Shown here piece after piece: positions 22,719-35,287 of a stretch of DNA of 64,000 nt. The first letter of the stretch is position 1. Every line of letters begins with the position of its first letter. Position numbers and translations under genes: made by a program. The stretch comes from Brassica napus (taxonomy: Eukaryota > Streptophyta > Magnoliopsida > Brassicales > Brassicaceae), in contig NC_063444.1 in assembly GCF_020379485.1 (NCBI RefSeq), positions 7,140,652 to 7,204,651 of the forward strand, read 5' to 3'. The notes beneath the pieces were generated by a model. It ran no database searches, was not told the origin of the DNA, and worked only from the letters and a program-made list of their open reading frames with translations.

Positions 22719-24520
22719 GTAGTGCTTATATTTTATAATATTGTAGTTATCTCTTACATATCAATCTCCACGAGATCCTCTGAATAATGTGGGCTCCAGC
22801 AACCCACCATTTAAAAAAAAAAAAAAACACTTTCATTTCATTAATAATAGATTTGCAGCTTACTGAACATAAATTCTTAGTTTTCCCAGTGTAAGATCCA
22901 CATCTTGACAATTTAGTGCCAACACTGAATTAGTGTTATGTCAAAAGAGAATAATCTGAGAGCTTTAGAAACAACCTATTTTTCTTAAGTTCTAAGCTTA
23001 CTTCTTAGAAAGTAATCAAAAGATTTTAAAGTCAGAACAATTAGTTTGAAATTGAATCATTGAGTAACTATAAAAATTGTTTATGCATCAAAGTTGACTA
23101 TAAAAATTGCTACAAATGCAAAAGGATTTCAAGAATGGTTTTAGAGACTTTTGTAGCCATCCCTGGTTATGAGCTATCAACATATTACTACTTGTATTTT
23201 ATTTAGGCATATACGCTTAGAAAATTTAATATGTTTTGAATATCATTTTCATAATCTAAATTAAAACAAAGTAAATACTTTTTTTGTTCTTACTTTCTAT
23301 AATATTCTAGCTAATTACTATAATTTAAACTTGAAAATTTTATTAAATCTTAAATATCCTTTCAGAATGATACAAACCAAGATGATACGAATACATAAAT
23401 TTCAAAGAATTTCTAAATGTGGTATTTATGATTAGGAAAAAAATTTATGTCTTCCAATGTTAGTTGGACTCTAATTGTAAAAAATTGAAAAAAAACTCTT
23501 ATATGAGATTTGTTTGAAAAAAATTCCTTTATTTTTTTTAGAAAAGTCTCACGTTTATATTTATGTAAATTGACTAAACTATACAATCTGAAGTTTTATT
23601 TATTTATTTTTAAAACATTACTATTAATATATACACATTATCTTACTAATATATATCTTACTTTAAAAATAAAAAAATGAATCATTTCTGTTTTTTTTTT
23701 CAGGAGCTTTTCCTTGTTCTCTATTTTTTCATACTGTCTGTTTCGTCTAAGTTTTTCTGCTTATTTTCTTTTAATTAAATAAAATAAAAGTTAGTTTCAG
23801 ATGTCTTGAACTCCTAAGCATTAAACAAACTCATTTAAAATAATCAGTATGAAAGGCTAGCAAAAACAATAAGAAGTTGCATCATAGAATAAAACTCAAA
23901 ATCGAGACTCTTCATAATCTAAATTGAGTATAACAAAATTTAGTTATAAGATATTGACTTAAGATAGAATGCCATATATCATATGCTATGTATGAGGATA
24001 TGAATTATGCTTGCAAAGTATGTAAGTTCTCTGTTTATATAAATTTCATATTGTGGACTTTAATTTTTTTTTAATAATATTTGTTTATTTTTCATTTGAA
24101 ATGATTAACATGTATCTATCTTAAATATATGTTTATCTCAAAACATAATTAACTTAAATTTAAATTTAGTTTTTAATTTGTTAGTTTGAAATCAAATCAG
24201 GATAAAAATATATTTTCAGATATAAGAAGTGTAGTATTCAAAAAGCAGAACTAAAGAAACAGTATTTTTCAAATTAAAAATCATAAATATATCATTTTAA
24301 AGATTTTCCCTTTGCTATTAGGTGAGTTGTTTTGGTTAAGTTTGTATTTTGATAAGTATTTATTGGTTAAATATATTTTTAGTATTTGTTGCTTTATTTT
24401 TTAATAAACTTGGAATAAACTTGTTCATTGTCTTATTTTATACCACTTTTTTTTTTATAATTACACAAAATTGAAAAATGAGTAGCATAACTAACACACT
24501 AAGGGATAACTAACACACTA
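22719..24520. other. AT-rich spacer
   Basis: No coding frame or RNA gene recognised. A short direct repeat, ataactaacacactaagg, occurs twice at about 24487-24522 just before the next MITE-like element. Confidence 0.4.
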
Positions 24521-24798
24521 AGGGGATGATTGGTAGTTGCTATAGGTGATGTCCACAGCTCTATTTATTTCTACAGCACCAAATTCAGAGCAATCAAGTT
24601 TTAAATTTTTCTTTTGAAACCACAGCTCTTAAAATAACCTACAGCTGTACAAGTGCTCTGCAGAGCCAAATATCCAAAGAAATTTTTTAGTGTTTTCCAT
24701 AAAATTCTACAACAATAAAATCTAAAGCCACAACAAAAAGTCTACAGATTTTTTTCTACAGAAATTTTTTTAAAGCTACAGCCATTACCAATCGGAGT
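24521..24798. mobile_element. MITE-like element with about 20-bp inverted ends
   Basis: Left ggatgattggtagttgctat is mirrored at the right by gctacagccattaccaatcg with a few mismatches. The interior repeats short ctacagc words. Class is uncertain because no target duplication was found. Confidence 0.5.
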
Positions 24799-24944
24799 TT
24801 AATGTCATTTTTTCATCTCGGTCGTTAATTTTGTTGATCTCTTGTGTGATATATTGCACAGTCTTTTATAATTTTGTTAATCAGGATTATAATCCTACAA
24901 ATGCTTGATAGTTGTATGCATGATATTATAGAGCTCAAACTTTT

Positions 24945-25800
24945 ATGAACAAACCTATCAGCGTTCGCTTTCTAGGTTTGTCTATTGACCAGATAGTGTC
25001 GATCGATGATTCTAGAGGAATATCGATCGATGCACCTTTTTCTCCGTCGATTGATTATTCTATAGGAATATCGATCGACGCGTTCTTAGTCAAGCTGGTG
25101 CGCGGGTTGAATGGTGCTCACTATGCTTCCTAAATGGCTTTCGCCTTACTAAAGCAATCCTAGTTCAATTAGGACGGATTCAGGGTGAGACTCAAGTGTT
25201 CACTTGATCCTACAACTCCTAGGTCAAGTTCTAGGTAGCTAATCTAGAAATAGACATTAATGACAATTCTATTGATGAATATCATGACTACCAATCTATA
25301 GTTGGGGTTAATCTCTCATAACCTATTTAAACCCTAAACCTAACAGAAGAACTACTCAGACATAGCCAAGCAATCCATAGCAACAATAAGGTATAAAACT
25401 GCATAGATAAATAGATAGATAATAATAGAGTTCCAATCACAAATCTCTCTGAATTTTCTCTCCAACTCTACTAAATCCTAGAAAACCTTTTTGCTGTGTA
25501 AACAAGAGAACAAGAAAGCATGCTTTTCCTAAAACACATTGGCAAGCTATATCTATTAGGCTAAAAACTCGTCAATGACAATCTTGTAATTTGGTGAAGT
25601 CTTGGGCTCTAAGTCGGCTGGAACCAAAAGGGCTTCTTCGCGCTTCGCTGTCGATCGATGTCACATGGCGTTCATCGATCAATTATTTCTTCTAAATGTC
25701 GATTTCTGGTCTTGCTCGATTGTCAGCTCTGATGCTTCCTCACTTTATCTCCAAAATGCTGCAAAATCATCACTTTCTTCCAAATCACTTATGGACCTAT
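24945..25800. repeat. Unclassified transposon-like sequence with TCGATCGA motifs
   Basis: Five or more copies of the palindrome-containing word tcgatcgatg or close variants occur at 24995-25085, and more near 25649-25680. In one plus frame they translate to repeated Ser-Ile-Asp. Between them, 25140-25560 reads as non-coding, with typical retrotransposon spacer texture. I could not assign a family. Confidence 0.35.
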
Positions 25801-25899
25801 AAATATACTAAATAAAGTCTAAAACATAGTAATTAGTTATTAAAACATTTATAGACAATGACTAAAAGTGGATCAAATCCATGTCCTATGATCAATTTA

Positions 25900-26120
25900 A
25901 CATAACTAAATGCTATTATTCAAATTGACTTCCGGATAATAATATAAAAAAAATTGTTTAAACCCAATAAAAATATGTTTTGGATTTACTACGACCCATT
26001 TAATATTACTCGAGCAAAAAAACATGTTGTATTTATAGTAATCATTCTTTCTGATTAGTTTCAAAAAGTTTTGATATAGAACATCTACACTTTGTAGATA
26101 TAAAGATCTTAAAATATATT
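25900..26120. repeat. Diverged direct repeat, copy A
   Basis: This block and 26555-26750 share the same order of words: cataactaaa, attattca, ataataata, caataaaaa, catgttgta / catgatata, gtagtaatcatt-like, gtttcaaaaagttt / gtttcacaaagttt and actttgta. They look like two old copies of one duplicated segment about 655 bp apart. Confidence 0.5.
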
Positions 26121-26554
26121 TAATGGGGAAATAGATATTGAGATTTCTGTATAAATTATTTCTTAAATCTTGCCAGTTCCATAAAATCTTGTTAACCATG
26201 ATTTATATTATATTATTTATTTTAAAAATATTAGCAAGGAAACAAATAGCAAGAAAATAAGGAATATGTTAGGTGATTTAATATTTTTAAATGTCTAAAA
26301 TACTCTGAATGAATGACATGATTTTTTTATTTGCGAGTTTTCATATAAATGTGTCAAAACTTTATAATTTCATGTTTCAAAATATGAGAAAGCATTTGGA
26401 GTTCAATGTTTTAGAGAATTATTCACATTTTTCACATAGTGATAATATTCTCCTATTTGAGTTCAATAACTTGGCTGAAAAAAGGAAACAGAGGCCACTC
26501 ACTGGATTTTGACTACTCGGTACAATAAATAGTTAAAGATGCAAATGGTAGATT

Positions 26555-26740
26555 TAACATAACTAAACACTATTATTCAGATTAATTGCCAAATAATAAT
26601 AATAAAATTTTATCTAAGCTCAATAAAAAAATAGGAATTGGGGATCCATTTGGTTTTTACTAAAAAAAAACATGATATAGTTGTAGTAATCATTTTTGTT
26701 GATGAGTTTCACAAAGTTTCGATGTGTGACATTTATACTT

Positions 26741-26750
<10 letters not shown>
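26555..26750. repeat. Diverged direct repeat, copy B
   Basis: Second copy of the segment at 25900-26120, diverged by substitutions and small indels. It runs into the TA microsatellite at its right end. Confidence 0.5.

Positions 26751-26785
<35 letters not shown>
26743..26785. repeat. TA dinucleotide microsatellite
   Basis: Uninterrupted TA repeat of about 21 units. Confidence 0.95.
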
Positions 26786-26791
<6 letters not shown>

Positions 26792-27101
26792 TTTGTTTTT
26801 CGAAAGTTATAAAAATTGGGTTTATAATCTTAAAATTTTACTAAAGAAATTTGTTTTCCATAAAAATATGTAAATTACTATTAAAGTGGACTATCCTCTT
26901 TAAATAAAGCAAAAAGAAAAATAAACTCAAGAAAGATCAAAGAGTTTTGCGTTGTTAAACATTTGGCCGTATCTTGTAAATATTATAACTAGAAGGTGAA
27001 TTATGAAAATATCTAAAAGAGGTAAATGGCTGAGATCTGGAAAATTGACCCGAGGGGAGTTTGCATTTTGAATTTTATTTGTTCCGAGTATCTACTCTAC
27101 C

Positions 27102-28353
27102 ATGTCAGACGAGGAAGAAGACGATTTCGGTGATGAGAATCACTTTGGGGAAGAGCTTGAGGAAATAGAAGAAGAAGAAGATACAAAAGTTCAATGTATT
27201 TGCCAACAGCGCTTTTATTTTATTTTGAACGGAACCAACGGCTTATTTAATGTACTAGTTTTTTTTATAAATCTTTTTTACTGATTGTGCTGGTTGTCTG
27301 TTCACTGAGATAGCTATGATGCTACGGACTTAATTAGATGTAGCAAGACCGGCGAAAAAGGCCATGATGCTGATGATGACAAAGTCACCCTGACTGCTCA
27401 CAGGTACAAATCCTTTCTTTTCACAGGCATCTAGTACTCCGTTTTTTATACCTAAACTCAATTTCTTATTGACCTAACATTGTTAAAAGCAAACAATTGA
27501 TCGATCAATAAAGTAGTGTATGATTGTATTTTGTATCTTTGATGTCTTTTGGAAATAAGAAAAAATCTCTGTTTGGGATGATGCTAAAGAAACATGAATG
27601 TGTCTGACTTCTTACACTCTCTCGTGTGTTATGGTAGCCGGAAACGATTTGAAATCCCTAAATGTAAAAAGACTGCAAAGCGTACCTGAGAGAATTCTTG
27701 AGCATTGGAGGTACTAACTTCTCTCTAGTCCTTTTGGAAACGGTAAATATTGCTCTTCATATTCTCATCATCCTGTTTGATTCCCAGGATAAGAGATGGG
27801 AGGGGAGAATCACTTTATCCAAGATCATCTTTTGCTATTAAACTGTAAAGGTAACATTCTTTTTCTCAGTTAGTGTTGAATTCCTCCGTGGAGTTTGACC
27901 AGTCCTAGAAATTAGTGCAGGTGATGTTTTTGCAAAGGAGACATTGTTTTGTTTACACAAGTAATAACTCATGCTTCCTGGTTTCCTTTTCTCACTTTTT
28001 GATTCAGTAGCCTCATTATATTGATGTGAAGTTGGGGGTTGAACAGGTATGAAAAGATGAAAGCGAGTGAGGATATTATGGGGAGAAGAACTGTCGCTGG
28101 CAAGGTTGTTAAAGAAAGCTACGGTACTGCTAAACACCAACACACTTTCACTGTAAGTATCATGTCTATTTTTTTTTTTTTATGCAGCTGCCCCTGCTTT
28201 ATTCTGGTTTTCAGTCCGATAAACTGACCTTCTCATTTGTGTATTTGCGGAAGATTGAAGTCTTTTGGTGCGAGGGGATGCAGAAATTGCCTCCGTTGTA
28301 CCCTTTTACTAGTGAAAGGACGGAATCTCTATGGGTTACTGACCTTGAGGCAG
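27102..28353 (+). pseudogene. DUF7699-type (CCCH zinc-finger protein 62-like) N-terminal module, frame-broken
   Basis: An acidic N-terminus (MSDEEEDDFGDENHFGEELE) opens at 27102. Downstream, pieces match what I recall of plant CCCH zinc-finger 62-like proteins: DLKSLNV-KDCKAYL and RILEHWR (27645-27715), IRDGRGESLYPRSSFAI (27787-27840), CKGDIVLFTQ (27930-27960), YEKMKASEDIMGRRTVAGKV and KESYGTAKHQHTFT (28048-28152), and IEVFWCEGMQKLPPLYP then LVKGRNLYGLLTLRQ (28254-28353). Reading them needs frame changes at four places, each an apparent extra base or two in an A or T run. A stretch after CKAYL is missing. The C-terminal continuation RWANEEDRVKM lies in the first exon of the RRM array, so the module is physically fused to it. 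As it stands it cannot encode an intact domain unless the indels are assembly errors. Confidence 0.6.
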
Positions 28354-28448
28354 GTGAATTGAATGAGTGTCCTCAAAATGTTTTTTTTTTTTTTCAAGTT
28401 TACTTGTGCTTACGAGTTTGTTGCCCCGTTCCCTGTTCTAATTTCCAG

Positions 28449-31400
28449 CGATGGGCTAATGAAGAAGACAGGGTAAAGATGGTAAGCGTTGTTCTAATTC
28501 GTCTTCTGCTCAACGCCCGGGGCAAGCATGTGGGTTATGGTTTTGTTGAATTTGCTTCTTCTAACCAAGCAAAGATGGTAAGCGTTGTTTTTAAATAGTC
28601 CTGATGAGGAAAAAAAAAGTATTTAGCTATGCACAGCTTTGTTTTTTTAATCTGAAAGTAGGATTTCTGATTAAAATCTTTTGTTACCGTAGGCGCTAGA
28701 AAGGAAGAACCGTCAATCTTTGCATTGTAGCAAGATTATTCTAGATGAAGCTCCCGATTTTGTTGAGGTACCTACTTCTTCTTCTTCTTCTTCTTCTTAT
28801 CTTCAATATATATATCATGTCATTGCTTAGAACTAATAGAAAAGTTAACGTTCCAATCACATTCAGGAAGCTGCCGTACCAATAAAGACTCTGTTTATTG
28901 CCTCTTTCCCTCGCTATTCAACTGAAATATCAGATATGTAAGTAGAACCTTTTAAATTCATTTTCCTTCCACTTTTTTTGTTTTTCATTTCCTAATAATT
29001 TTATCCTCCATTTTTGACAGCATCGACTTCTTCAAAGATGTTGGACAAGTTGTTCGTGTTCGACTTGAAATCAACGACAGAGGCAGGTTTGTTGGCTGTG
29101 GCTTTGTTGACTTTGCTTCTGCCAACCAGGCAAATAAGGTGAGAGAGTATATGTTTATATTAAATTGAAAAAGATATTCAAGTTTATACCATTTGCTGAT
29201 TTAATCTTCTCCACTTGTAGGCCCTGCAAAATAAGAACGGTGAATATTTGCACGATCGCAAGATTTTTCTTGCTGATGGCAGTGGAGCTACTTTCATTCC
29301 ACCCAAGTAAATAAGTTGATTTTTTTTTGTTTCTATTTCTTAGAAGTTTTTGATGCTATTACTACAAGTGTTTTAACTCTACTATTTTTTCTTTTCTTTT
29401 GTTAATTAGGTTTTGTATAGACCACAAGGTTTGGTAAGTTTAGAATCTTGAGTTTTGTTTCACATTGACTGAATTCTTTGGGAGTGATATCTCAAGGTAG
29501 AGTGTTCTTGATACTGTTGCAGGTACGAAGAAGAAGACTACCTTCAAGAAGAAAGCCTTCGGTTAGACTCTATCCAAGATGTGGCGGCGATGGAAGAAGG
29601 ACCTGACGAAACTCCCCATTCTGCTAATAAGGTACTTATTCTCTGAATCTACTTGGCTTTGCTGTTATTGCAAAGCTATAAATCCCTTTTCTCAACATAG
29701 TCGTGCTGCTTGGTAAATTTCAGGAAGTACTCCTTATTGCCAATCTTTCTCCCCAAACAACTAAAACAGAACAGATGTAAGTAGCACAGCTTTTGATATC
29801 CTTACATATCCTTCTTCTCGGAGCAAGTTCCAAGTTATTCATGACTGATGATATTTCCATCCTCAGCATCCGTTTCTTCAAAGTTGTTGGGAGTGTTGTT
29901 TCTGTTCGCCTTATTGTAGATCACGAGTGTAAGCATGTGGGCTATGGCTTTGTTGAATTTGATTCTTCTTACGAAGCAGAGAAGGTAAGACTAGTAGTAT
30001 TAATGATGTTAAGTATTTTGTAAGTAGTCAATTTGAAATTAACACTCATGATTAAATCTTTTTTATACTGTAGGCTCTGAAAGAGTTGAATGGTGAATAT
30101 TTGCATGATCACAAGATTCTGTTGATGAGAGGACTTGATGATGAAACTCCCCATTCCGTTGAGTTACTCCCTCTTCTTATTGTCAATTCCAAAGTTGTCC
30201 AGCGGCTTAGAATGAAGAAACACTTGTTGTTTAATCACACAACTGTTGCCACAAAGTAGAAATATGACTTATTCTGTGTTGTGCAATTGAAGTCCTTTTC
30301 TCCTTAAGAGTTTTGATGACACGCTAATTGGCTGTTATTTTCAGGAAGCTGCCACTGTAAGAAATAAGACGCTCTTTGTTTCCGGTCTCTCTCGCCAAAC
30401 CAAAATATCAGAAATGTGAGTAGGAACCTTAAATTACCACTTCTGTTCTCGTGGGGGAGTTTTTGTTCGTGACTTATATTATGTTCTCCATTTTTTTACA
30501 GCGTCAATTTCTTTAAAGATGTTGGAGAAGTTGTTCATGTTCGACTTATTGTAGACCGCTGGGGTAACCTTCAAGGGAAAGGCTTTGTTGAGTTTGCTTC
30601 TGCTAACGAGGCAATGAAGGTGAGATGAAAAGAGTGTATTTAATTAGTAGAGTTATATGAAAGTAACAATTGCTGATTAGATCTCTTAATTTACTATAAG
30701 GCGCTGGAAAAGAAAAACGGTGAATATTTGAACGGTAGCGATGTTTTCCTTGCTGTTTTTGAGACACCTCCATACCACCGACGACCCAAGTAAGTTTACT
30801 GTCTTATTGCTCGGGTTTTGATGCATTACATCAAGATTAACGCTGTTATTTATTATTCTCTTTTTTTTTTGTTAATTAGGTATTTCATAGATCACAAGGT
30901 TTGGTAAGTGAGATTTAACTCTATGTGCATCCTTGAGTTTTGTTAGCAAAGATAACATAGTGTGAAGGCTTTTTTTTTTTTTTATGGTATCTACATGAAA
31001 AGATGACAAGATCACTCTTGATATTCCAGGTACCAAGACTACCTTCAACGAGAAAGCCTTGAGATAAAAGAAGATGTGGCGGCAGTGGAAAAAGGACTTG
31101 ATGAAACCCCCCATTTTACTGAGGTACCTCTTCTTGTTATCTTCAAAAATATATGTCAGGCCTAGAGTTTAATTACACTTTTTTTGTTCTCTTTATTGTC
31201 TTGTTTTAACACACTTGGCTCGTTTAAAATTCAGGAAATTGTAAGAAAAAAGACGGTCTTTGTTGACGGACTCTCTTACAACACAAGAATATCAGATATG
31301 TAAGTAGCAGCTTTTAATTCCTCTTTCGTTCTTGGAGCACGCCTTTCATGACTCATGTGTATTATCCTCCTTTTTTTTTACAGCATCAACTTCTTCAAAG

Positions 31401-32159
31401 ATGTTCGAGAAGAAATTATTCGTGTTCGATTTATTGTAGACGGCAGGGGTGACCATGTGGGCTGTTGCTTTGTTGAGATGGCTACTGCTAACGCAGCGAA
31501 GAAGGTAATGATAGTCATTTATAATAATATGATGAAATGTATTCAAGTAGTTTAATACTTATGATGATGAATAAGTAAGGATTCTTGCTGATTAAATCCG
31601 CTAAATATTGTAGGCGGTGCAGGAGAATTATAACACTAGCAAGTTTTTTGTTTACGCTGCTGAGATAGCTGCTCCATGTCCTTTCCAACCCAAGTAAATG
31701 AATTTTTTTCTTTTTTTCTTTTTAAAGCTAAATTATTGATGTAGTTGTGACCCTTGGGCCATAACAAAATATAGTAACGCTATCACTATTCTTTTTGTTA
31801 ATTAGGTACAAGCTTGCAGACCTTGCCGAGAAACTTTGGTAAGTGATCTTTTTAACTATTTCACTTTTTGTGTTCACATTGGTTGAATTTTTTTTTTTTG
31901 TGTGGTATTATGTGTTTTTTTATAATCAAGGTACGAAGATAGCCTTCGCCAAAAAAGCCTTTGTGGTCAGAAGCTCAAACCCATTCTGAATGAAAACAAG
32001 GTGATGGAATATGATAAGAAGATTATTCTAGATGAAGCTCCCGATTTTGTTTTTACCTACTTCTTCTTCGTATTATCTTCAATATATATCATGTCATTGC
32101 TTAGAACTAATAGAAATGTTAACGTTCCAATCACATTCAGGAAGCTGCCGTACCAATAA
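28449..32159 (+). CDS. Multi-RRM RNA-binding protein, copy 1 of duplicated array
   Basis: Exons with GT/AG ends and continuous phase: 28449-28577, 28693-28767, 28867-28937, 29021-29138, 29221-29306, 29410-29433, 29523-29631, 29724-29776, 29867-29984, 30074-30163, 30345-30415, 30502-30619, 30701-30789, 30880-30903, 31030-31123, 31235-31299, 31384-31504, 31614-31693, 31806-31838, 31931-32159. They encode one RRM lacking its first half, then four RRM modules: RNP2-like KTLFIASF, EVLLIANL, KTLFVSGL, KTVFVDGL and RNP1-like VGCGFVDF, VGYGFVEF, GKGFVEF, VGCCFVEM. Linkers contain a K-x-W-Y-x-D-Y-L type motif. Each RRM is split at the same two places. Relatives are plant tandem-RRM proteins such as At5g41690 (from memory). 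The donor after 30163 is TT instead of GT, and the last exon reads through a lost donor to TAA at 32157-32159. Confidence 0.7.
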
Positions 32160-35100
32160 GGACTCTGTTTATTGCCTCTTTATCTCGCCATTCAACTCAA
32201 ATATCAGATATGTAAGTAGAACCTTTTAAATTCTATTTCCTGCCACTTTTTTGTTTTTCATTTCCTAATAATTTTATCCTCCATTTTTGACAGCATCGAC
32301 TTCTTCAAAGATGTTGGACAAGTTGTTCGTGTTCGACTTGAAATCAACGACAGAGGCAAGTTTGTTGGCTGTGGCTTTGTTGACTTTGCTTCTGCCAACC
32401 AGGCAAATAAGGTGAGAGAGTATATGTTTATATTAAATTGAAAAAGATATTCAAGTTTATACCATTTGCTGATTTAATCTTCTCCACTTGTAGGCCCTGC
32501 AAAATAAGAACGGTGAATATTTGCACGATCGCAAGATTTTTCTTGCTGATGGCAGTGGAGCTACTTTCATTCCACCCAAGTAAATAAGTTGATTTTTTTT
32601 TGTTTCTATTTCTTAGAAGTTTTTGATGCTATTACTACAAGTGTTTTAACTCTACTATTTTTTCTTTTCTTTTGTTAATTAGGTTTTGTATAGACCACAA
32701 GGTTTGGTAAGTTTAGAATCTTGAGTTTTGTTTCACATTGACTGAATTCTTTGGGAGTGATATCTCAAGGTAGAGTGTTCTTGATACTGTTGCAGGTACG
32801 AAGAAGAAGACTACCTTCAAGAAGAAAGCCTTCGGTTAGACTCTATCCAAGATGTGGCGGCGATGGAAGAAGGACCTGACGAAACTCCCCATTCTGCTAA
32901 TAAGGTACTTATTCTCTGAATCTACTTGGCTTTGCTGTTATTGCAAAGCTATAAATCCCTTTTCTCAACATAGTCGTGCTGCTTGGTAAATTTCAGGAAG
33001 TACTCCTTATTGCCAATCTTTCTCCCCAAACAACTAAAACAGAACAGATGTAAGTAGCACAGCTTTTGATATCCTTACATATCCTTCTTCTCGGATCAAG
33101 TTCCAAGTTATTCATGACTGATGATATTTCCATCCTCAGCATCCGTTTCTTCGAAGTTGTTGGGAGTGTTGTTTCTGTTCGCCTTATTGTAGACCACGAG
33201 TGTAAGCATGTGGGCTATGGCTTTGTTGAATTTGATTCTTCTTACGAAGCAGAGAAGGTAAGACTAGTAGTATTAATGATGTTAAGTATTTTGTAAGTAG
33301 TCAATTTGAAATTAACACTCATGATTAAATCTTTTTTATACTGTAGGCTCTGAAAGAGTTGAATGGTGAATATTTGCATGATCACAAGATTCTGTTGATG
33401 AGAGGACTTGATGATGAAACTCCCCATTCCGTTGAGGTACCCCATCTTCTTATTGTCAATTCCAAAGTTGTCCAGCGGCTTAGAATGAAGAAACACTTGT
33501 TGTTTAATCACACAACTGTTGCCAGAAAGTTGAAATATGACTTATTCTGTGTTGTGCAATTGAAGTCCTTTTCTCCTTAAGAGTTTTGATGACACGCTAA
33601 TTGGCTGTTATTTTCAGGAAGCTGCCACTGTAAGAAATAAGACACTCTTTGTTTCCGGTCTCTCTCGCCAAACCAAAATATCAGAAATGTGAGTAGGAAC
33701 CTCAAATTACCACTTCTGTTCTCGTGGGGGAGTTTTTGTTCGTGACTTATATTTTGTTCTCCATTTTTTTACAGCGTCAATTTCTTTAAAGATGTTGGAG
33801 AAGTTGTTCATGTTCGACTTATTGTACGCCGCTGGGGTAACCTTCACGGGAAAGGCTTTGTTGAGTTTGCTTCTGCTAACGAGGCAATGAAGGTGAGATG
33901 AAAAGAGTGTATTTAATTAGTAGAGTTATATGAAAGTAACAATTGCTGATTAGATCTCTTAATTTACTATAAGGCGCTGGAAAAGAAAAACGGTGAATAT
34001 TTGAACGGTAGCGATGTTTTCCTTGCTTATTTTGAGACACCTCCATACCACCGAAGACCCAAGTAAGTTTACTGTCTTATTGCTCGGGTTTTGATGCATT
34101 TCATCAAGATTAACGCTGTTATTTATTATTATTATTATTTTTTTTTGTTAATTAGGTATTTCATAGATCACAAGGTTTGGTAAGTGAGATTTAACTCTAT
34201 GTGCATCCTTGAGTTTTGTTAGCAAGAGAACATAGGGTGAAGGCTTTTTGATTGTTTGTTATGGTATCTACATGACAAGATCACTCTTGATATTCCAGGT
34301 ACCAAGACTACCTTCAACGAGAAAGCCTTGAGATAAAAGAAGATGTGGCGGCAGTGGAAAAAGGACTTGATGAAACCCCCCATTTTACTGAGGTACCTCT
34401 TCTTGTTATCTTCAAAAATATATGTCAGGCCTAGAGTTTAATTACACTTTTTTTGTTCTCTTTATTGTCTTGTTTTAACACACTTGTGGCTCGTTTAAAA
34501 TTCAGGAAATTGTAAGAAAAAAGACGGTCTTTGTTGACGGACTCTCTTACAACACAAGAATATCAGATATGTAAGTAGCAGCTTTTAATTCCTCTTTCGT
34601 TCTTGGAGCACGCCTTTCATGACTCATGTGTATTATCCTCCTTTTGTTTTTACAGCATCAACTTCTTCAAAGATGTTGGAGAAGAAATTATTCGTGTTCG
34701 ACTTATTGTAGACGGCAGGGGTGACCATGTGGGCTGTTGCTTTGTTGAGATGGCTACTGCTAACGCAGCGAAGAAGGTACTGATAGTCATTTATAGTAAT
34801 ATGATGAAATGTATTCAAGTAGTTTAATACTAATGATGATGAATAAGTAAGGATTTTTGCTGATTAAATCCGCTAAATATTGTAGGTCGTGCAGGAGAAT
34901 TATAAAACTAACAAGTTTTTTGTTTACGCTGCTGAGATAGCTGCTCCATATCCTTTCCAACCCAAGTAAATGAATTTTATTTTTTTTTGCTTTTTAAAGC
35001 TAAATTATTGATGTAGTTGTGACCCTTGTGCCATAACAAAATATAGTAACGCTATTACTATTCTTTTTGTTAATTAGGTACAAGCTTGCAGACCTTGCCG

Positions 35101-35287
35101 AGAAACTTTGGTAAGTGATCTTTTTAACTATTTCACTTTTTGTGTTCACATTGGTTGAATTTTTTTTTTTTTTTTTGGTATCATGTGTTTTTTATAATCA
35201 AGGTATGAAGATAGCCTTTGCGAAAAAAGCCTTTTTGGTCAGAAGCCCAAACCCATTCTGAGTATAAAAAAGGTGATGGAATATCGT
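28732..35287. repeat. Tandem duplication, two copies of about 3.27 kb
   Basis: Copy 1 spans about 28732-32018 and copy 2 about 32019-35287. The offset between matching bases is 3273 in the first part and 3272 near the end, and exons and introns alike are nearly identical by eye. The junction joins the last exon of copy 1 (after gaatatgat) to aagattattctagatgaagc, which is mid-exon in the first copy, with a few bases of microhomology (aag). Confidence 0.95.

Noticed and set aside
27102..27284. A complete 60-residue acidic protein
   Set aside because: The acidic N-terminus ends near a possible donor and the rest reads intron-like T-rich sequence; it is better seen as the first exon of the broken DUF7699-type gene.
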